Positions 1-7,066 of a stretch of 64,000 nucleotides of DNA are shown here, in pieces (the stretch's first letter is position 1; each line of letters opens with the position of its first letter). The notes beneath the pieces are model-generated. The model searched no databases. It was not told where the DNA came from and saw only the letters and a list, made by a program, of their open reading frames with translations. The translations under genes were made by a program, and so were the position numbers. The stretch is from an uncultured Dehalococcoidia bacterium (GTDB lineage: Bacteria > Chloroflexota > Dehalococcoidia > Tepidiformales > Tepidiformaceae), in contig CALLPC010000003.1 in the NCBI GenBank assembly GCA_938015525.1, positions 62,001 through 126,000 on the forward strand, read 5' to 3'.

Positions 1-639
1 CTGGAGTTCGTCGGGGGCCGGGGGTTCGCCGGGGCCAGGGGCGCAGTAGCTGACATGAAGCCGCTCGCAGGTCTCGCCGACCAGCCGGCCGAATTCGTCA
101 CACCGGCGGCGTGATTCGGCAGCGACCCGGGGCGGGAGGGGCAGGCCGAGGGGCATCGGGCCCCGGACACCGAGGGCAACTTCTTCATGGCGGATGATGC
201 GGCGGATGGCCTCTTCGACCCGGCGGGCGCAGTCATCGGGTGCGAAGTAGTAGGCGTAGCCGAGGGTGCCGAGGGCGGCCCGCCGGAGGCCGCGGAAGAG
301 TCGGTTGTGGGCAATCGCTGGGATGGCCGAGGCGCGGCGGCCGAGCCTGCCGAGGGGACCGCCCAGCGGGAGGCGGGAGTGCTGAAGACGGAGCGGGGCG
401 GAGGGGAACGCGACCCAGAAGGAGGCGACGGCGAGGAAGACGGCATCGGGCCGTTCGCGCTCGACCCAGCGTTCGATGACGTCGGCGTAGGCTTCGTTCG
501 GCCAGGCGGATTTGAGGACCGTTTCGACCGGTTCGCCGATGGCGGCGGCAAGGCGTTCCTGGACGATGTGCCAGGAGCGCTCGTGGGGCTGGAGGGGGCC
601 GTAGACGTCGTCGGAGGTGCCGATGCGGAGGAGCTTCAC
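1..639 (-). CDS. Hypothetical protein, 3' end cut by window edge
   Basis: The gene starts at GTG 637-639 and stays open to base 1, giving 213 codons, so its C-terminus lies outside the window. The protein opens KLLRIGTSDDVYGPL and has central stretches such as ERPDAVFLAVASFW and LGVRGPMPLGLPLPP. An opening strand followed by a G-T-S-D loop and a later D-A-V-F-L-A-V strand recalls SGNH/GDSL-type hydrolases, but I cannot place the catalytic residues, so function is unassigned. The GTG start is supported by a TACAGT hexamer (647-652) 7 nt upstream, which matches the leaderless layout of this genome. It runs away from the methyltransferase at 668-1378, which lies upstream on the same strand. Confidence 0.7.
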   Translation of the reverse strand, partial: MKLLRIGTSDDVYGPLQPHERSWHIVQERLAAAIGEPVETVLKSAWPNEAYADVIERWVERERPDAVFLAVASFWVAFPSAPLRLQHSRLPLGGPLGRLGRRASAIPAIAHNRLFRGLRRAALGTLGYAYYFAPDDCARRVEEAIRRIIRHEEVALGVRGPMPLGLPLPPRVAAESRRRCDEFGRLVGETCERLHVSYCAPGPGEPPAPDELQ

Positions 640-667
640 GGGAAGGACTGTACACCTGGGCGGGAGA

Positions 668-699
668 TTAGAGGTGAGAGGTTGGAGGTTGGAGGTGGA
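668..699. repeat. Dispersed G-rich repeat, copy A
   Basis: The + strand reads as tandem GAGGT/TTGGAGG units. It forms the 3' end and stop codon of the methyltransferase gene. Related copies sit near 19555, 24565, 30971, 34121, 58053 and 62823, all with the G-rich strand on +. Confidence 0.55.
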
Positions 700-1378
700 A
701 GACGAAGAGGGCGTGGCCCTGTTCGCCGCGTTCGTAGGCCTGGACGAGGTAGGCGACGAGGTCGAGCTGGCGGAGGTAGGTGCGGGTGCCGTAGCGGCCT
801 TCGAAGTAGGGGCGGCGACGGACGAGCTCAGCCTCGGCGGTGCGCCAGGTGTGGGCGGCCTCGGCAGATAGCGGGCGGTGGGCGACCAGCCGCCAGCCGG
901 CCTGCTCCCAGTCGGCGATGAAGGCATCGAGGCCGCCGCGGGCATCGGAGGGTGCCTCGCAGCAAAGGCAGAGGGTGGCGCCCGGGGCGGCGATGCGGTT
1001 GAACTCGTGGTAGGCGAGTTCGGTGTCGAGCGCCCAGATACTGTCGAACGCGGCATCGCGGAAGGGGAGGCGGCGGTTATCGGCGGCGACCCACTGGACG
1101 GTGCGGCCGCCGGGGAGCTCCCGGCCGGCGGCGAGGAAATCGGGATTCAGGTCGCTGGCGATGGCGCGGCAGCCGGTCTCGGCGGCGGCGAGGCGGGCGG
1201 CGGCCCCGACGAAGGCGCCGGCATCGAGCATCCTCCGGCCGGGGGCGAGCCGGGCGTGCTTCAGGAGCCAGCGGGTGGTTTCGAGGCCGCCGACGTGGTT
1301 GTGTTCGCCGAGGAGGTCGATCCACCAGGCGGCGTAGTCATCGGCGAGGCGCTGGAGGGCGGGGTGGGGGGCGGGCAC
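668..1378 (-). CDS. SAM-dependent class I methyltransferase
   Basis: A protein of about 236 aa with a Rossmann methyltransferase core. Motif I is seen in RRMLDAGAFVGAAARLAA, the acidic end of strand 2 in AIASDLNPDFLAAGR, and a later WVAADNRRLPFRDAAFDSIWALD segment supplies motifs II-III. The substrate cannot be told from the sequence. I chose GTG 1376-1378 because TATCCT lies at 1385-1390, exactly 6 nt before it; reading further upstream gives only low-complexity residues and would overlap the divergent gene at 1445. The last ten residues and the TAA stop are encoded inside a copy of the dispersed G-rich/C-rich repeat (668-699), so the native C-terminus may have been altered by it. Confidence 0.8.
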   Translation of the reverse strand: MPAPHPALQRLADDYAAWWIDLLGEHNHVGGLETTRWLLKHARLAPGRRMLDAGAFVGAAARLAAAETGCRAIASDLNPDFLAAGRELPGGRTVQWVAADNRRLPFRDAAFDSIWALDTELAYHEFNRIAAPGATLCLCCEAPSDARGGLDAFIADWEQAGWRLVAHRPLSAEAAHTWRTAEAELVRRRPYFEGRYGTRTYLRQLDLVAYLVQAYERGEQGHALFVFHLQPPTSHL

Positions 1379-1384
1379 GAGTCG

Positions 1385-1390
1385 AGGATA
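1385..1390 (-). promoter_or_regulatory. -10 box TATCCT, leaderless promoter for 668-1378
   Basis: TATCCT on the - strand ends 6 nt before the GTG start at 1378, so transcription should begin at or next to the start codon. Confidence 0.6.
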
Positions 1391-1432
1391 TCGGAGCCCC
1401 GGGCTGGAGGGGAGGGAAGGCAGGGGATCGTG

Positions 1433-1438
1433 TAGGCT
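1433..1438 (+). promoter_or_regulatory. -10 box TAGGCT, leaderless promoter for 1445-1816
   Basis: TAGGCT is followed by 6 nt and then ATG 1445. No Shine-Dalgarno can be placed in that space. Confidence 0.6.
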
Positions 1439-1444
1439 GGGAGT

Positions 1445-1816
1445 ATGGCCGAGCAGTACGCAGCACGGGATACCCGGACGGGACTGGAGGTGGCGGTGAC
1501 GGGCGAGTTCCCGCCGCACCCGGATGACCGGGTCCGGATTGCGCGGACGACGACGCTGTTCACGCGGCTGATGTCAACCATCCTGTCGACGCCGAACGAG
1601 ACGGAGCGGCGGGAGCGGTTCCTGGCGATCGAGACGCAGCTGGAGCTGGCGGATGCGCTCATCCGGCAGGACATGGAAGAGGTGCAGGGGCTGATGCGGA
1701 AGACGCTGGAGCGGATGGGCATCACGCCGGAGCAGATGGATGAGATGGCGCGGAAGATTCTCGAGCAGCTGCGGGAGCGGGGCGACTTCGATTTTCCGCC
1801 GTCGCTCGATTCATAA
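1445..1816 (+). CDS. Small helical hypothetical protein
   Basis: A protein of 123 aa that I do not recognise. The N-terminal 40 residues are mixed. From about residue 45 it is strongly helical and charged, with NETERRERFLAIETQLELAD, then a heptad-like LIRQDMEEVQGLMRKTLERMG and a C-terminal EQMDEMARKILEQLRERG. This looks like an oligomerising helical hairpin. There are no membrane segments, signal peptide or cysteines. Its promoter is leaderless and divergent from the methyltransferase, and it is followed by the convergent GNAT gene with a 20-bp gap. Confidence 0.75.
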   Translation: MAEQYAARDTRTGLEVAVTGEFPPHPDDRVRIARTTTLFTRLMSTILSTPNETERRERFLAIETQLELADALIRQDMEEVQGLMRKTLERMGITPEQMDEMARKILEQLRERGDFDFPPSLDS

Positions 1817-1836
1817 CCGGCACGGCCGCGGGCGGG

Positions 1837-2529
1837 TCAGGGGAGGATGGCGGGGTCGTCCCAGCCGGGCGGGGCATCGGGTGCCCAGCTGATGCCGAGG
1901 AGGCTATCGCCGCGGGTGCGGTCGACGGGGCGAAAGAGCTCCCACTCCTCGGGGGACGCTTCGATTTCGATGATGGGCCAGCCGATGGGCGCGCCGGTAC
2001 CTCGGCAGACGAAGGTTTCCGGGTCGAATTCTCGCGTGCCGTAGGCGGCGGCGATGGCGGCGCCGACGGCCTGCTGCCAGGGGGTGGGGACGATGCCGCG
2101 GCGGGGCACGACGGTGGGGTTGGCGGACATGGTGCGGAAGCTGGCAGGGTGGGCCATGCGGCCGGCGGAGAGCCAGCGCGGGGCGGGCGGCAGCTCGCGG
2201 GCGGAGAGCACGGCCTGTTCGAGCCGGCGGAAGAGGCCCTGGCGGCGGAACGCGGGGTCGACGCAGCAGAGGCCGGCGAGGCGGACCGGCTGGCCCGGGA
2301 GGCGGGGGAGGTCGAGGACGCGGGGCTCGCCGAGGGCGAAGCCGGCCGGCCGGCCCCCGGGGTCGCGGGCGATGGCGGCGAAGGCGAGGACGTGGAGGGA
2401 TTTTTCGAGGTAAGCGGCGTTGGCCTCGCGGTAGTTCTGGCGGAAGAGGGAGAGGATGGCATCGCGGTCGGCCGGGCGGAGGTCGGCGGTCGGCGTGACG
2501 GCGATGGTGAGGTCGGCGGCGGAGGTCAT
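1837..2529 (-). CDS. GNAT-family N-acetyltransferase-like protein
   Basis: A protein of 230 aa starting at ATG 2529 (TSAADLTIAVTPTADLR). It has the GNAT layout: N-terminal strand-helix, a central ARDPGGRPAGFALGEPRV, then the acetyl-CoA loop LCCVDPAFRRQGLFRRLEQ, which carries the R/Q-x-x-G-x-G/L pattern of motif A. The C-terminal third (IGWPIIEIEASPEEWELFRP) is not typical and may give substrate specificity. The acceptor is unknown. A TACCCT hexamer lies 10 nt upstream of the start (2540-2545). It is divergent from the crotonase gene at 2613. Confidence 0.7.
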   Translation of the reverse strand: MTSAADLTIAVTPTADLRPADRDAILSLFRQNYREANAAYLEKSLHVLAFAAIARDPGGRPAGFALGEPRVLDLPRLPGQPVRLAGLCCVDPAFRRQGLFRRLEQAVLSARELPPAPRWLSAGRMAHPASFRTMSANPTVVPRRGIVPTPWQQAVGAAIAAAYGTREFDPETFVCRGTGAPIGWPIIEIEASPEEWELFRPVDRTRGDSLLGISWAPDAPPGWDDPAILP

Positions 2530-2612
2530 GGCGGCGGCGAGGGTAGAGCGGCGGCAGGGGCTCCGCAAGGCGGCGGCCGGGCGGTAGGATGCGGGGCGGA
2601 GGTATTCGAACG

Positions 2613-3410
2613 ATGACGGTACGCTACGAAACGGATGGACCGATTGCGGTGGTGACGATCGACCGGCCGGAGGTGCGGAATGCGGTTGACCGGGCGACGG
2701 CGGCCGAGCTTGCTGCGGCGTTCCGCCGCTTCGAGGCGGATGAGGGGCTGGCGGTGGCGGTGCTGACGGGGGCGGGCGGGACGTTCTGCGCGGGGGCGGA
2801 CCTGAAAGCCGTGGCGGAGCGGCGGGGGAACGTCGTCCGGGAGGAGGGGGACGGGCCGATGGGGCCGACGCGGATGCGGCTTTCGAAGCCGGTGATCGCG
2901 GCGGTCGAGGGGTATGCGGTGGCCGGCGGGCTGGAGCTGGCGCTCTGGTGCGACCTGCGGGTCGCGGCGCGGGATGCGGTCTTCGGGGTGTTCTGTCGGC
3001 GCTGGGGCGTCCCGCTCATCGACGGGGGGACGGTTCGGCTGCCGCGGCTGATTGGGGAGAGCCACGCGATGGACCTGATCCTGACGGGGCGCGGAGTGAG
3101 CGGGGAGGAGGCGCGGATGATGGGGCTGGCGAACCGGCTGGTGGAGCCCGGCCAGGCGCTGGAGGCGGCGAAGGACCTCGCGCGGCAGCTGGCGGCGTTT
3201 CCGCAGGCGTGTCTGCGGAGCGACCGGCAGTCGGCGCGGGAGCAGTGGGACCTGCCGTTCGAAGAGGCGATGCGGAACGAAGTGCGGCTGGGGATGGCAG
3301 TCATCGCCTCGGGGGAGGCGCATGAGGGGGCTGCCCGGTTCGCTGGGGGCGCGGGGCGGCACGGCTCGTTCGCGGAGTTCGGGGGAGAGGACCAGGGCGC
3401 CGGGCGCTAG
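2613..3410 (+). CDS. Enoyl-CoA hydratase/isomerase (crotonase) family protein
   Basis: A protein of 265 aa with the crotonase fold: DGPIAVVTIDRPEVRNAVD at the N-terminus, the first oxyanion-hole loop GGTFCAGADLKAVAER near residue 60, and the second, VEGYAVAGGLELALWCDLR, near 105. The usual catalytic glutamate pair of true enoyl-CoA hydratases is not obvious: RRWGVPLIDGGTVRLPR carries Leu/Asp where Glu is expected. The reaction could therefore be isomerisation or another CoA-thioester chemistry. The start is ATG 2613 with a GGAGG Shine-Dalgarno at 2598-2602 and a TAGGAT -10 at 2585-2590. The 3' end overlaps the YceI relic on the other strand by 4 bp. Confidence 0.85.
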   Translation: MTVRYETDGPIAVVTIDRPEVRNAVDRATAAELAAAFRRFEADEGLAVAVLTGAGGTFCAGADLKAVAERRGNVVREEGDGPMGPTRMRLSKPVIAAVEGYAVAGGLELALWCDLRVAARDAVFGVFCRRWGVPLIDGGTVRLPRLIGESHAMDLILTGRGVSGEEARMMGLANRLVEPGQALEAAKDLARQLAAFPQACLRSDRQSAREQWDLPFEEAMRNEVRLGMAVIASGEAHEGAARFAGGAGRHGSFAEFGGEDQGAGR

Positions 3411-3595
3411 GCGCCGCGGAGGAGTTCGACGTCGGCTGCGATGCGGACCTCGTCGCCGACGAGCCAGCCGCGACCCTCGAGCGGGGCGTTCCCGGTGAGG
3501 CCGAACTCCTGGCGGTCCAGCCTGCGGGCGGCGGTGAGCGGCATGACGATTTCGCTGAAGGGGTTTCTCGCGGGGCCGTGGACTTCGGATTCGAA
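3407..3595 (-). pseudogene. YceI-family lipid-binding protein, C-terminal remnant
   Basis: The - strand encodes FESEVHGPARNP, then LTAARRLDRQEFGLTGNAP and RGWLVGDEVRIAADVELLR before a TGA. This matches the closing strands of YceI proteins (R-x-D-F-G-L, then V-G-D-E-V-x-I-x-x-D). A full YceI domain is roughly 170-190 residues; only about 62 remain. Upstream of 3595 the frame becomes Arg/Pro/Ala-rich filler without the HS-x-V-x-F opening of the family, and the region is occupied by the + gene at 3716. I read this as a 5'-deleted relic. Confidence 0.6.
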
Positions 3596-3715
3596 GGCGG
3601 CGGGGCGGGGCGTGCGGCGGGTGGAGCGGTCGGGGGTGAGCCGGCTGCCGTCAGCTCGCGGGGGAGCGGCGGTGCGGGCAGAATGGGCGGCGTGGGCAGC
3701 TGGCCGTGGGGCCGG

Positions 3716-4009
3716 ATGGCGGACGAATGCGATGTCCACCTCGTGCCAATCGTGAGCCCGGAGGGGTGCGTGTACTGCCGCCGGTTCCTGGCGGAGGCGC
3801 CGCCGGGGGAGGCGATGGGCGAGGCGGCACGGCTGGAGGAGCTGGAGCAGTGGCTGCTGGCGGGGCTTTCGGTGCCGGCGGAGCTGCTCTACCGGCGCAT
3901 CGAGGAGCTGGTGGGGCGGCGCATCAGCCTCGCGGAGCTGGAGGACCCGGATGTGCTGCTGCGGCGGGCGCGGGGGCCGCGCCGGGGGTGGGCGTGGGAG
4001 GACTGGTAG
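3716..4009 (+). CDS. Small hypothetical protein with CxxC
   Basis: A protein of 97 aa from ATG 3716; an alternative ATG at 3683 adds 11 residues, and neither start has a clear Shine-Dalgarno. It begins MADECDVHLVPIVSPEG, followed by CVYCRRF (a CxxC that could bind metal or be redox-active), a helical ARLEELEQWLLAGL, YRRIEELVGRRISLAELED, and ends in GWAWEDW. I do not recognise the family. It is followed after 7 bp by a strong hairpin shared with the convergent carotenoid oxygenase gene. Confidence 0.65.
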   Translation: MADECDVHLVPIVSPEGCVYCRRFLAEAPPGEAMGEAARLEELEQWLLAGLSVPAELLYRRIEELVGRRISLAELEDPDVLLRRARGPRRGWAWEDW

Positions 4010-4016
4010 GCGCGGT

Positions 4017-4068
4017 CCGGCCCGGTCGCCGGTGCGGGAGGGGGCACCTGCACGGGGGACCGGGCCGG
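4017..4068. terminator. Bidirectional hairpin between convergent genes
   Basis: An 11-bp perfect stem (4017-4027 with 4058-4068) closes a GC-rich loop with an inner GGTGC/GCACC pairing. No U-tract follows on either side. It sits between the stops at 4009 (+) and 4093 (-). Confidence 0.6.
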
Positions 4069-4092
4069 CCAGGGGAGGGGTGCGCCGGGGTG

Positions 4093-5559
4093 CTATTTCT
4101 GGGCCTGGATGCGGTCCTCGCTGATCCAGGCGCCGTGGAAGCCGTAGGGCACGCGCTGGGGCAGGGGGACGCGGGCGACGGGCGGGGCTTCGAAGTCCTG
4201 CGCGTTGATCATGACGAATTCGGAGCCGCCGGTGGTGTAGTCGTAGACGTAGGTGACGACGTAGCCGTCGTCCTCTGCGGTGGCGCCGGGCCGCGGGACG
4301 AAGACGCCTTCGCCGCCGTAGCGGCCTTTGCCGTGGTAGTGGACCCAGTGGCGCCCGGTCTGGAGGTCGTACTTGATGATGGCGTCGGATTCGGGCATGC
4401 CGTTGCCGGCCTCGAAGCGGGCGGTATAGCCGTAGCGGGCCTGGTAGGCGATGAGTCCGTCGTTGACGCGGGGGAAGTCGCTGACCTGGTCGTCGAGGGG
4501 CTCTTCCTTGACGGCGCCGGTCTGCAGGTCGAAGCGCCAGCGGTAGAGGACCTGGGAGGCGTCTTCGCGGATGAGGCGGCGGTCTTCGGGGTTGGGGGCG
4601 ACGGAGGAGTCGAGGGCGCCGAGGTCGACGTCCTGCATGCGGCAGGCGTCGAGGACGATTTCGGTGCCGGATTCGAAGGCGTTGAGGGTGTGGAAGACGT
4701 AGCAGGGCGAGGTTTCGAACCAGCGGACCTGGTCACCGGTGGCGTGCCGGGGGAGGATGCCGAAGCGGGCGGGGAGGTCCCTGTTGAAGTAGAGGGGGGA
4801 CTCGCCGGACATCGCGCGCTGCATGTCGAAGACGAGGGGGAGGTCCATGAAGATGGAGTAGTGCTCGGTGACGGCGAAGTCGTGCATCATGACGCCGCGG
4901 GGGAGCTCGATGGGGGTGGTGAGGACGATTTCGCCTTCGGGGCTGACGACGGAGTACTGGAGGTAGGGGACTTTGGCGCCGCCCTTGGCGAGGTCGAAGC
5001 CCATCATGTTGTAGCCGAAGAAGAGCATTTCCCCGGTTTTTTCATCGACCTTGGGATGGGCGGTGAAGGCGTGGAGGAGGCGGCCGTTGTAGGTGTAGGT
5101 GCCGAGGGTTTCGAGGCCGGGGAGTTTGATGTGGTGGGGGTCGCCGGCTTCCCAGAGGGCGAAGAGGCGGCCGTCGTGCCAGACGAGGGCGGTGTTGCCG
5201 GTATTGCCGCGGGAAGGGCCGTTGGGGTTATCGAGTTCGGGCTGGCCGAGGCCGCTGCCCCAGAGGGCGCGGCCGGCGGCTTTTTCCCGCCGGTAGGCCT
5301 CGGTCTGGACGTAGCGGTTGCGGTAGGAGACGCGGCCGTCCTCGATGCGGACGCCGTGGAGCATGCCGTCGCCGCCGAACCAGTGGTAGCTCTTGATGAC
5401 GTCGAACTGGGGGTTGGGGCCGTTGCGGACGAACATGCCCTCGATGCCGGGCGGGAGCTCACCGATGACGGGGAGGTTTTCGGCGGTGACTTCTTCGCGG
5501 ACGGGGGCGAAGTTGCCCTCGAGGAAGGGGCTGGTGACGCGGTTTTCGGCCATGACCAT
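4093..5559 (-). CDS. Carotenoid (apocarotenoid/stilbene) cleavage oxygenase
   Basis: A protein of 488 aa of the RPE65/CCD/lignostilbene dioxygenase family, a non-haem Fe(II) seven-bladed propeller that cleaves double bonds with O2. It has the family opening LPPGIEGMFVRNGPNPQFD, YHWFGGDGMLHGVRIEDG, and iron-binding His candidates in HAFTAHPKVD, GVMMHDFAVTEHYSIF, PCYVFHTLNAFE and the C-terminal VPYGFHGAWI. Length is typical. The start is ATG 5559 with GAGGTG upstream; a second ATG two codons later is equally usable. Control: TATACT at 5620-5625 and an AT-rich near-palindrome at 5591-5610 between promoter and gene suggest repressor control. Whether the substrate is a carotenoid or an aromatic stilbene cannot be told. 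Confidence 0.9.
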   Translation of the reverse strand: MVMAENRVTSPFLEGNFAPVREEVTAENLPVIGELPPGIEGMFVRNGPNPQFDVIKSYHWFGGDGMLHGVRIEDGRVSYRNRYVQTEAYRREKAAGRALWGSGLGQPELDNPNGPSRGNTGNTALVWHDGRLFALWEAGDPHHIKLPGLETLGTYTYNGRLLHAFTAHPKVDEKTGEMLFFGYNMMGFDLAKGGAKVPYLQYSVVSPEGEIVLTTPIELPRGVMMHDFAVTEHYSIFMDLPLVFDMQRAMSGESPLYFNRDLPARFGILPRHATGDQVRWFETSPCYVFHTLNAFESGTEIVLDACRMQDVDLGALDSSVAPNPEDRRLIREDASQVLYRWRFDLQTGAVKEEPLDDQVSDFPRVNDGLIAYQARYGYTARFEAGNGMPESDAIIKYDLQTGRHWVHYHGKGRYGGEGVFVPRPGATAEDDGYVVTYVYDYTTGGSEFVMINAQDFEAPPVARVPLPQRVPYGFHGAWISEDRIQAQK

Positions 5560-5590
5560 GGGAATGGGCACCTCGTGAAGGGGCGGAGCT

Positions 5591-5610
5591 CTATTCAAAT
5601 ATTTGAACAG
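5591..5610. promoter_or_regulatory. AT-rich inverted-repeat operator
   Basis: A 20-bp inverted repeat whose inner 14 bp, TTCAAATATTTGAA (5594-5607), is perfect; outside it one pair mismatches (5593/5608) and two match. It lies just downstream of the -10 box of the carotenoid oxygenase gene. AT-rich arms of this type are used by ArsR/SmtB-type and some other winged-helix repressors. Confidence 0.6.
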
Positions 5611-5619
5611 GTCGGGGGC

Positions 5620-5625
5620 AGTATA
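5620..5625 (-). promoter_or_regulatory. -10 box TATACT of the carotenoid oxygenase gene
   Basis: TATACT on the - strand places the start point near 5613, so the inverted repeat would be at the start of the transcript. A TTGACA lies only 8 bp upstream, too close for a standard -35. Confidence 0.5.
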
Positions 5626-5673
5626 CGGCACGGTGTCAAGGGGAGGGGGAAGGCGCCGAGGAGCGTGTGCTCG

Positions 5674-5679
5674 TAGAAT
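5674..5679 (+). promoter_or_regulatory. -10 box TAGAAT of the SDR-aldolase operon
   Basis: TAGAAT precedes a roughly 30-nt leader with an AGGAG Shine-Dalgarno just before ATG 5716. Confidence 0.5.
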
Positions 5680-5715
5680 CGGCGGCACACTGGAGCACGG
5701 ACAGGAGTTCAGGAG

Positions 5716-6495
5716 ATGGGTCTGGAAGGACGGGTAGCGCTGGTGACGGGCGGCGGGCGTGGCATCGGGCGGGCGATTTCGCTGGCCCTCGCGGCGGATG
5801 GGGCGGCGGTGGCGGTGAACTACCGGCGGGATGAGGAGGCGGCCCGGGAGACGGTGGCGGAAGTCGAGCGGATGGGCGGCCGGGCGAAGATGTACCGGGC
5901 GTCGGTGGATGATTTCGAGCAGGACCGGACGATGGTGGAGCAGGTGGTGGCCGATTTCGGGTACATCGATATCCTGGTGAACAATGCCGGGATTGCGAGC
6001 CGCGGCCTGAGCGTGGCGGATACGGACCCGGCGGAGATGGAGCGGGTGGTGCGGACGCATGCGTTCGGGCCGCACTACCTCTCGAAGCTGGTACTGCCGA
6101 GCATGCGGACGCGGCCGCGGGGGGACATCATCATGATTTCGAGCGTGGCGGCGCGGATGCTGGGGCCGAACGGTGCGCCCTACAACATGGGGAAGGCGGC
6201 GATGGAGGCGCTGGCGATGACGCTCTACAAGGAGGAGCGGCGGTACAACATCCGGGTGAACATCGTGGCGCCGGGGCTGACGGAGACGGAGATGGGGAGC
6301 CGGCTCGCCCGGGCGACGCAGGGGGTGCAGAGCCTGCGGGAGATCGACGAGCGGTCGCCGTTCGGGCGGGTATGCCAGCCGGAGGACGTGGCGAAGGTGG
6401 TGCGGTTCCTGGTGAGCGACGATGCGTTCTACCTGACGGGCCAGCGGATCGAGGTGGACGGCGGGGGAACGGCGGCGCTCCCGAACCTGTTCTGA
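5716..6495 (+). CDS. Short-chain dehydrogenase/reductase
   Basis: A protein of 259 aa, a classical SDR: cofactor loop VTGGGRGIGRAISLA near residue 10, NYRRDEE after strand 2 (Arg suggests NADP preference), LVNNAGIASRG, catalytic Ser in IIMISSVAARM and the Y-x-x-x-K pair in GAPYNMGKAAMEA, ending LTGQRIEVDGGG. It resembles FabG-like 3-oxoacyl reductases, but family members accept many alcohols, so the substrate is open. It heads a two-gene operon with the class II aldolase 11 bp downstream, suggesting a sugar or hydroxy-acid pathway step. It has a clear AGGAG Shine-Dalgarno. Confidence 0.9.
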   Translation: MGLEGRVALVTGGGRGIGRAISLALAADGAAVAVNYRRDEEAARETVAEVERMGGRAKMYRASVDDFEQDRTMVEQVVADFGYIDILVNNAGIASRGLSVADTDPAEMERVVRTHAFGPHYLSKLVLPSMRTRPRGDIIMISSVAARMLGPNGAPYNMGKAAMEALAMTLYKEERRYNIRVNIVAPGLTETEMGSRLARATQGVQSLREIDERSPFGRVCQPEDVAKVVRFLVSDDAFYLTGQRIEVDGGGTAALPNLF

Positions 6496-6506
6496 GGTGG
6501 GGCCGG

Positions 6507-7058
6507 GTGGCGGGCGTGCCGGAGCGGGTGCTGGCGACGATGCAGGAGGTGGGGCAGGACCTCTACCGGCTGGGGCTCGTCTCGAGCCACGGGGGGAACC
6601 TGAGCATCCGCGACGGGGCGGGGATGTGGATTACGGGGACGGGGACGATGCTGGGACGGCTGCGTGAGCGCCACATTGCGTTCGTCCGGGCCGACGGCAC
6701 GCACGCGGGGCCGCCGCCCTCGAGCGATACGGTGCTGCATTCGACGATTTACGCGATGACGGGTGCGGGGGCGGCGGCGCACGCGCACCCGCGGTACGCG
6801 GTGGCGCTGAGCTTCGACATGGACCGCTTCGTGCCGGTCGATTTCGAGGGGCAGCACTTCCTGAAGGCGGTGCCGGTCATCCCGCAGGGGCCGAACCAGG
6901 TCGCGCAGCTGGCAGCGGCGCTGCAGGAGGCGGTGGTCGTGCTCCTGCGGGGGCACGGCGCCTACGCGCGCGGGGCGACTCTCTGGGAGGCGCTCCACTG
7001 GCTGACGGCGCTGGAGGAGAGCGCGCAGGTGGCGTGGCTGGCCGGGCGGCGGGGGTAG
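6507..7058 (+). CDS. Class II aldolase/adducin family protein
   Basis: A protein of 183 aa related to L-fuculose-phosphate aldolase and ribulose-5-phosphate 4-epimerase, which use Zn2+ to stabilise an enediolate. Visible landmarks are SSHGGNLSIRDG (phosphate/substrate loop), SSDTVLHSTIYAM, the metal-binding pair in AAAHAHPRYAVAL and a third His in LLRGHGAYARG. The enzyme is somewhat shorter than typical members (about 210 aa). The start is GTG 6507, 8 nt after a GAGGTG; GTG 6516 is possible. It is translationally close to the SDR, which could act on the aldehyde or hydroxy product. Confidence 0.8.
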   Translation: MAGVPERVLATMQEVGQDLYRLGLVSSHGGNLSIRDGAGMWITGTGTMLGRLRERHIAFVRADGTHAGPPPSSDTVLHSTIYAMTGAGAAAHAHPRYAVALSFDMDRFVPVDFEGQHFLKAVPVIPQGPNQVAQLAAALQEAVVVLLRGHGAYARGATLWEALHWLTALEESAQVAWLAGRRG

Positions 7059-7066
7059 CGCGGGGG

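Noticed and set aside
5620-5639. TTGACA plus TATACT as a classical promoter of the carotenoid oxygenase gene.
   Set aside because: Spacer is only 8 bp, against the usual 16-18, so TTGACA is probably not the -35 element.
3706-5676. Another long + frame over the carotenoid oxygenase gene.
   Set aside because: Low-complexity Gly/Ala/Asp/Val protein opposite a well-supported gene; explained by antisense codon composition.
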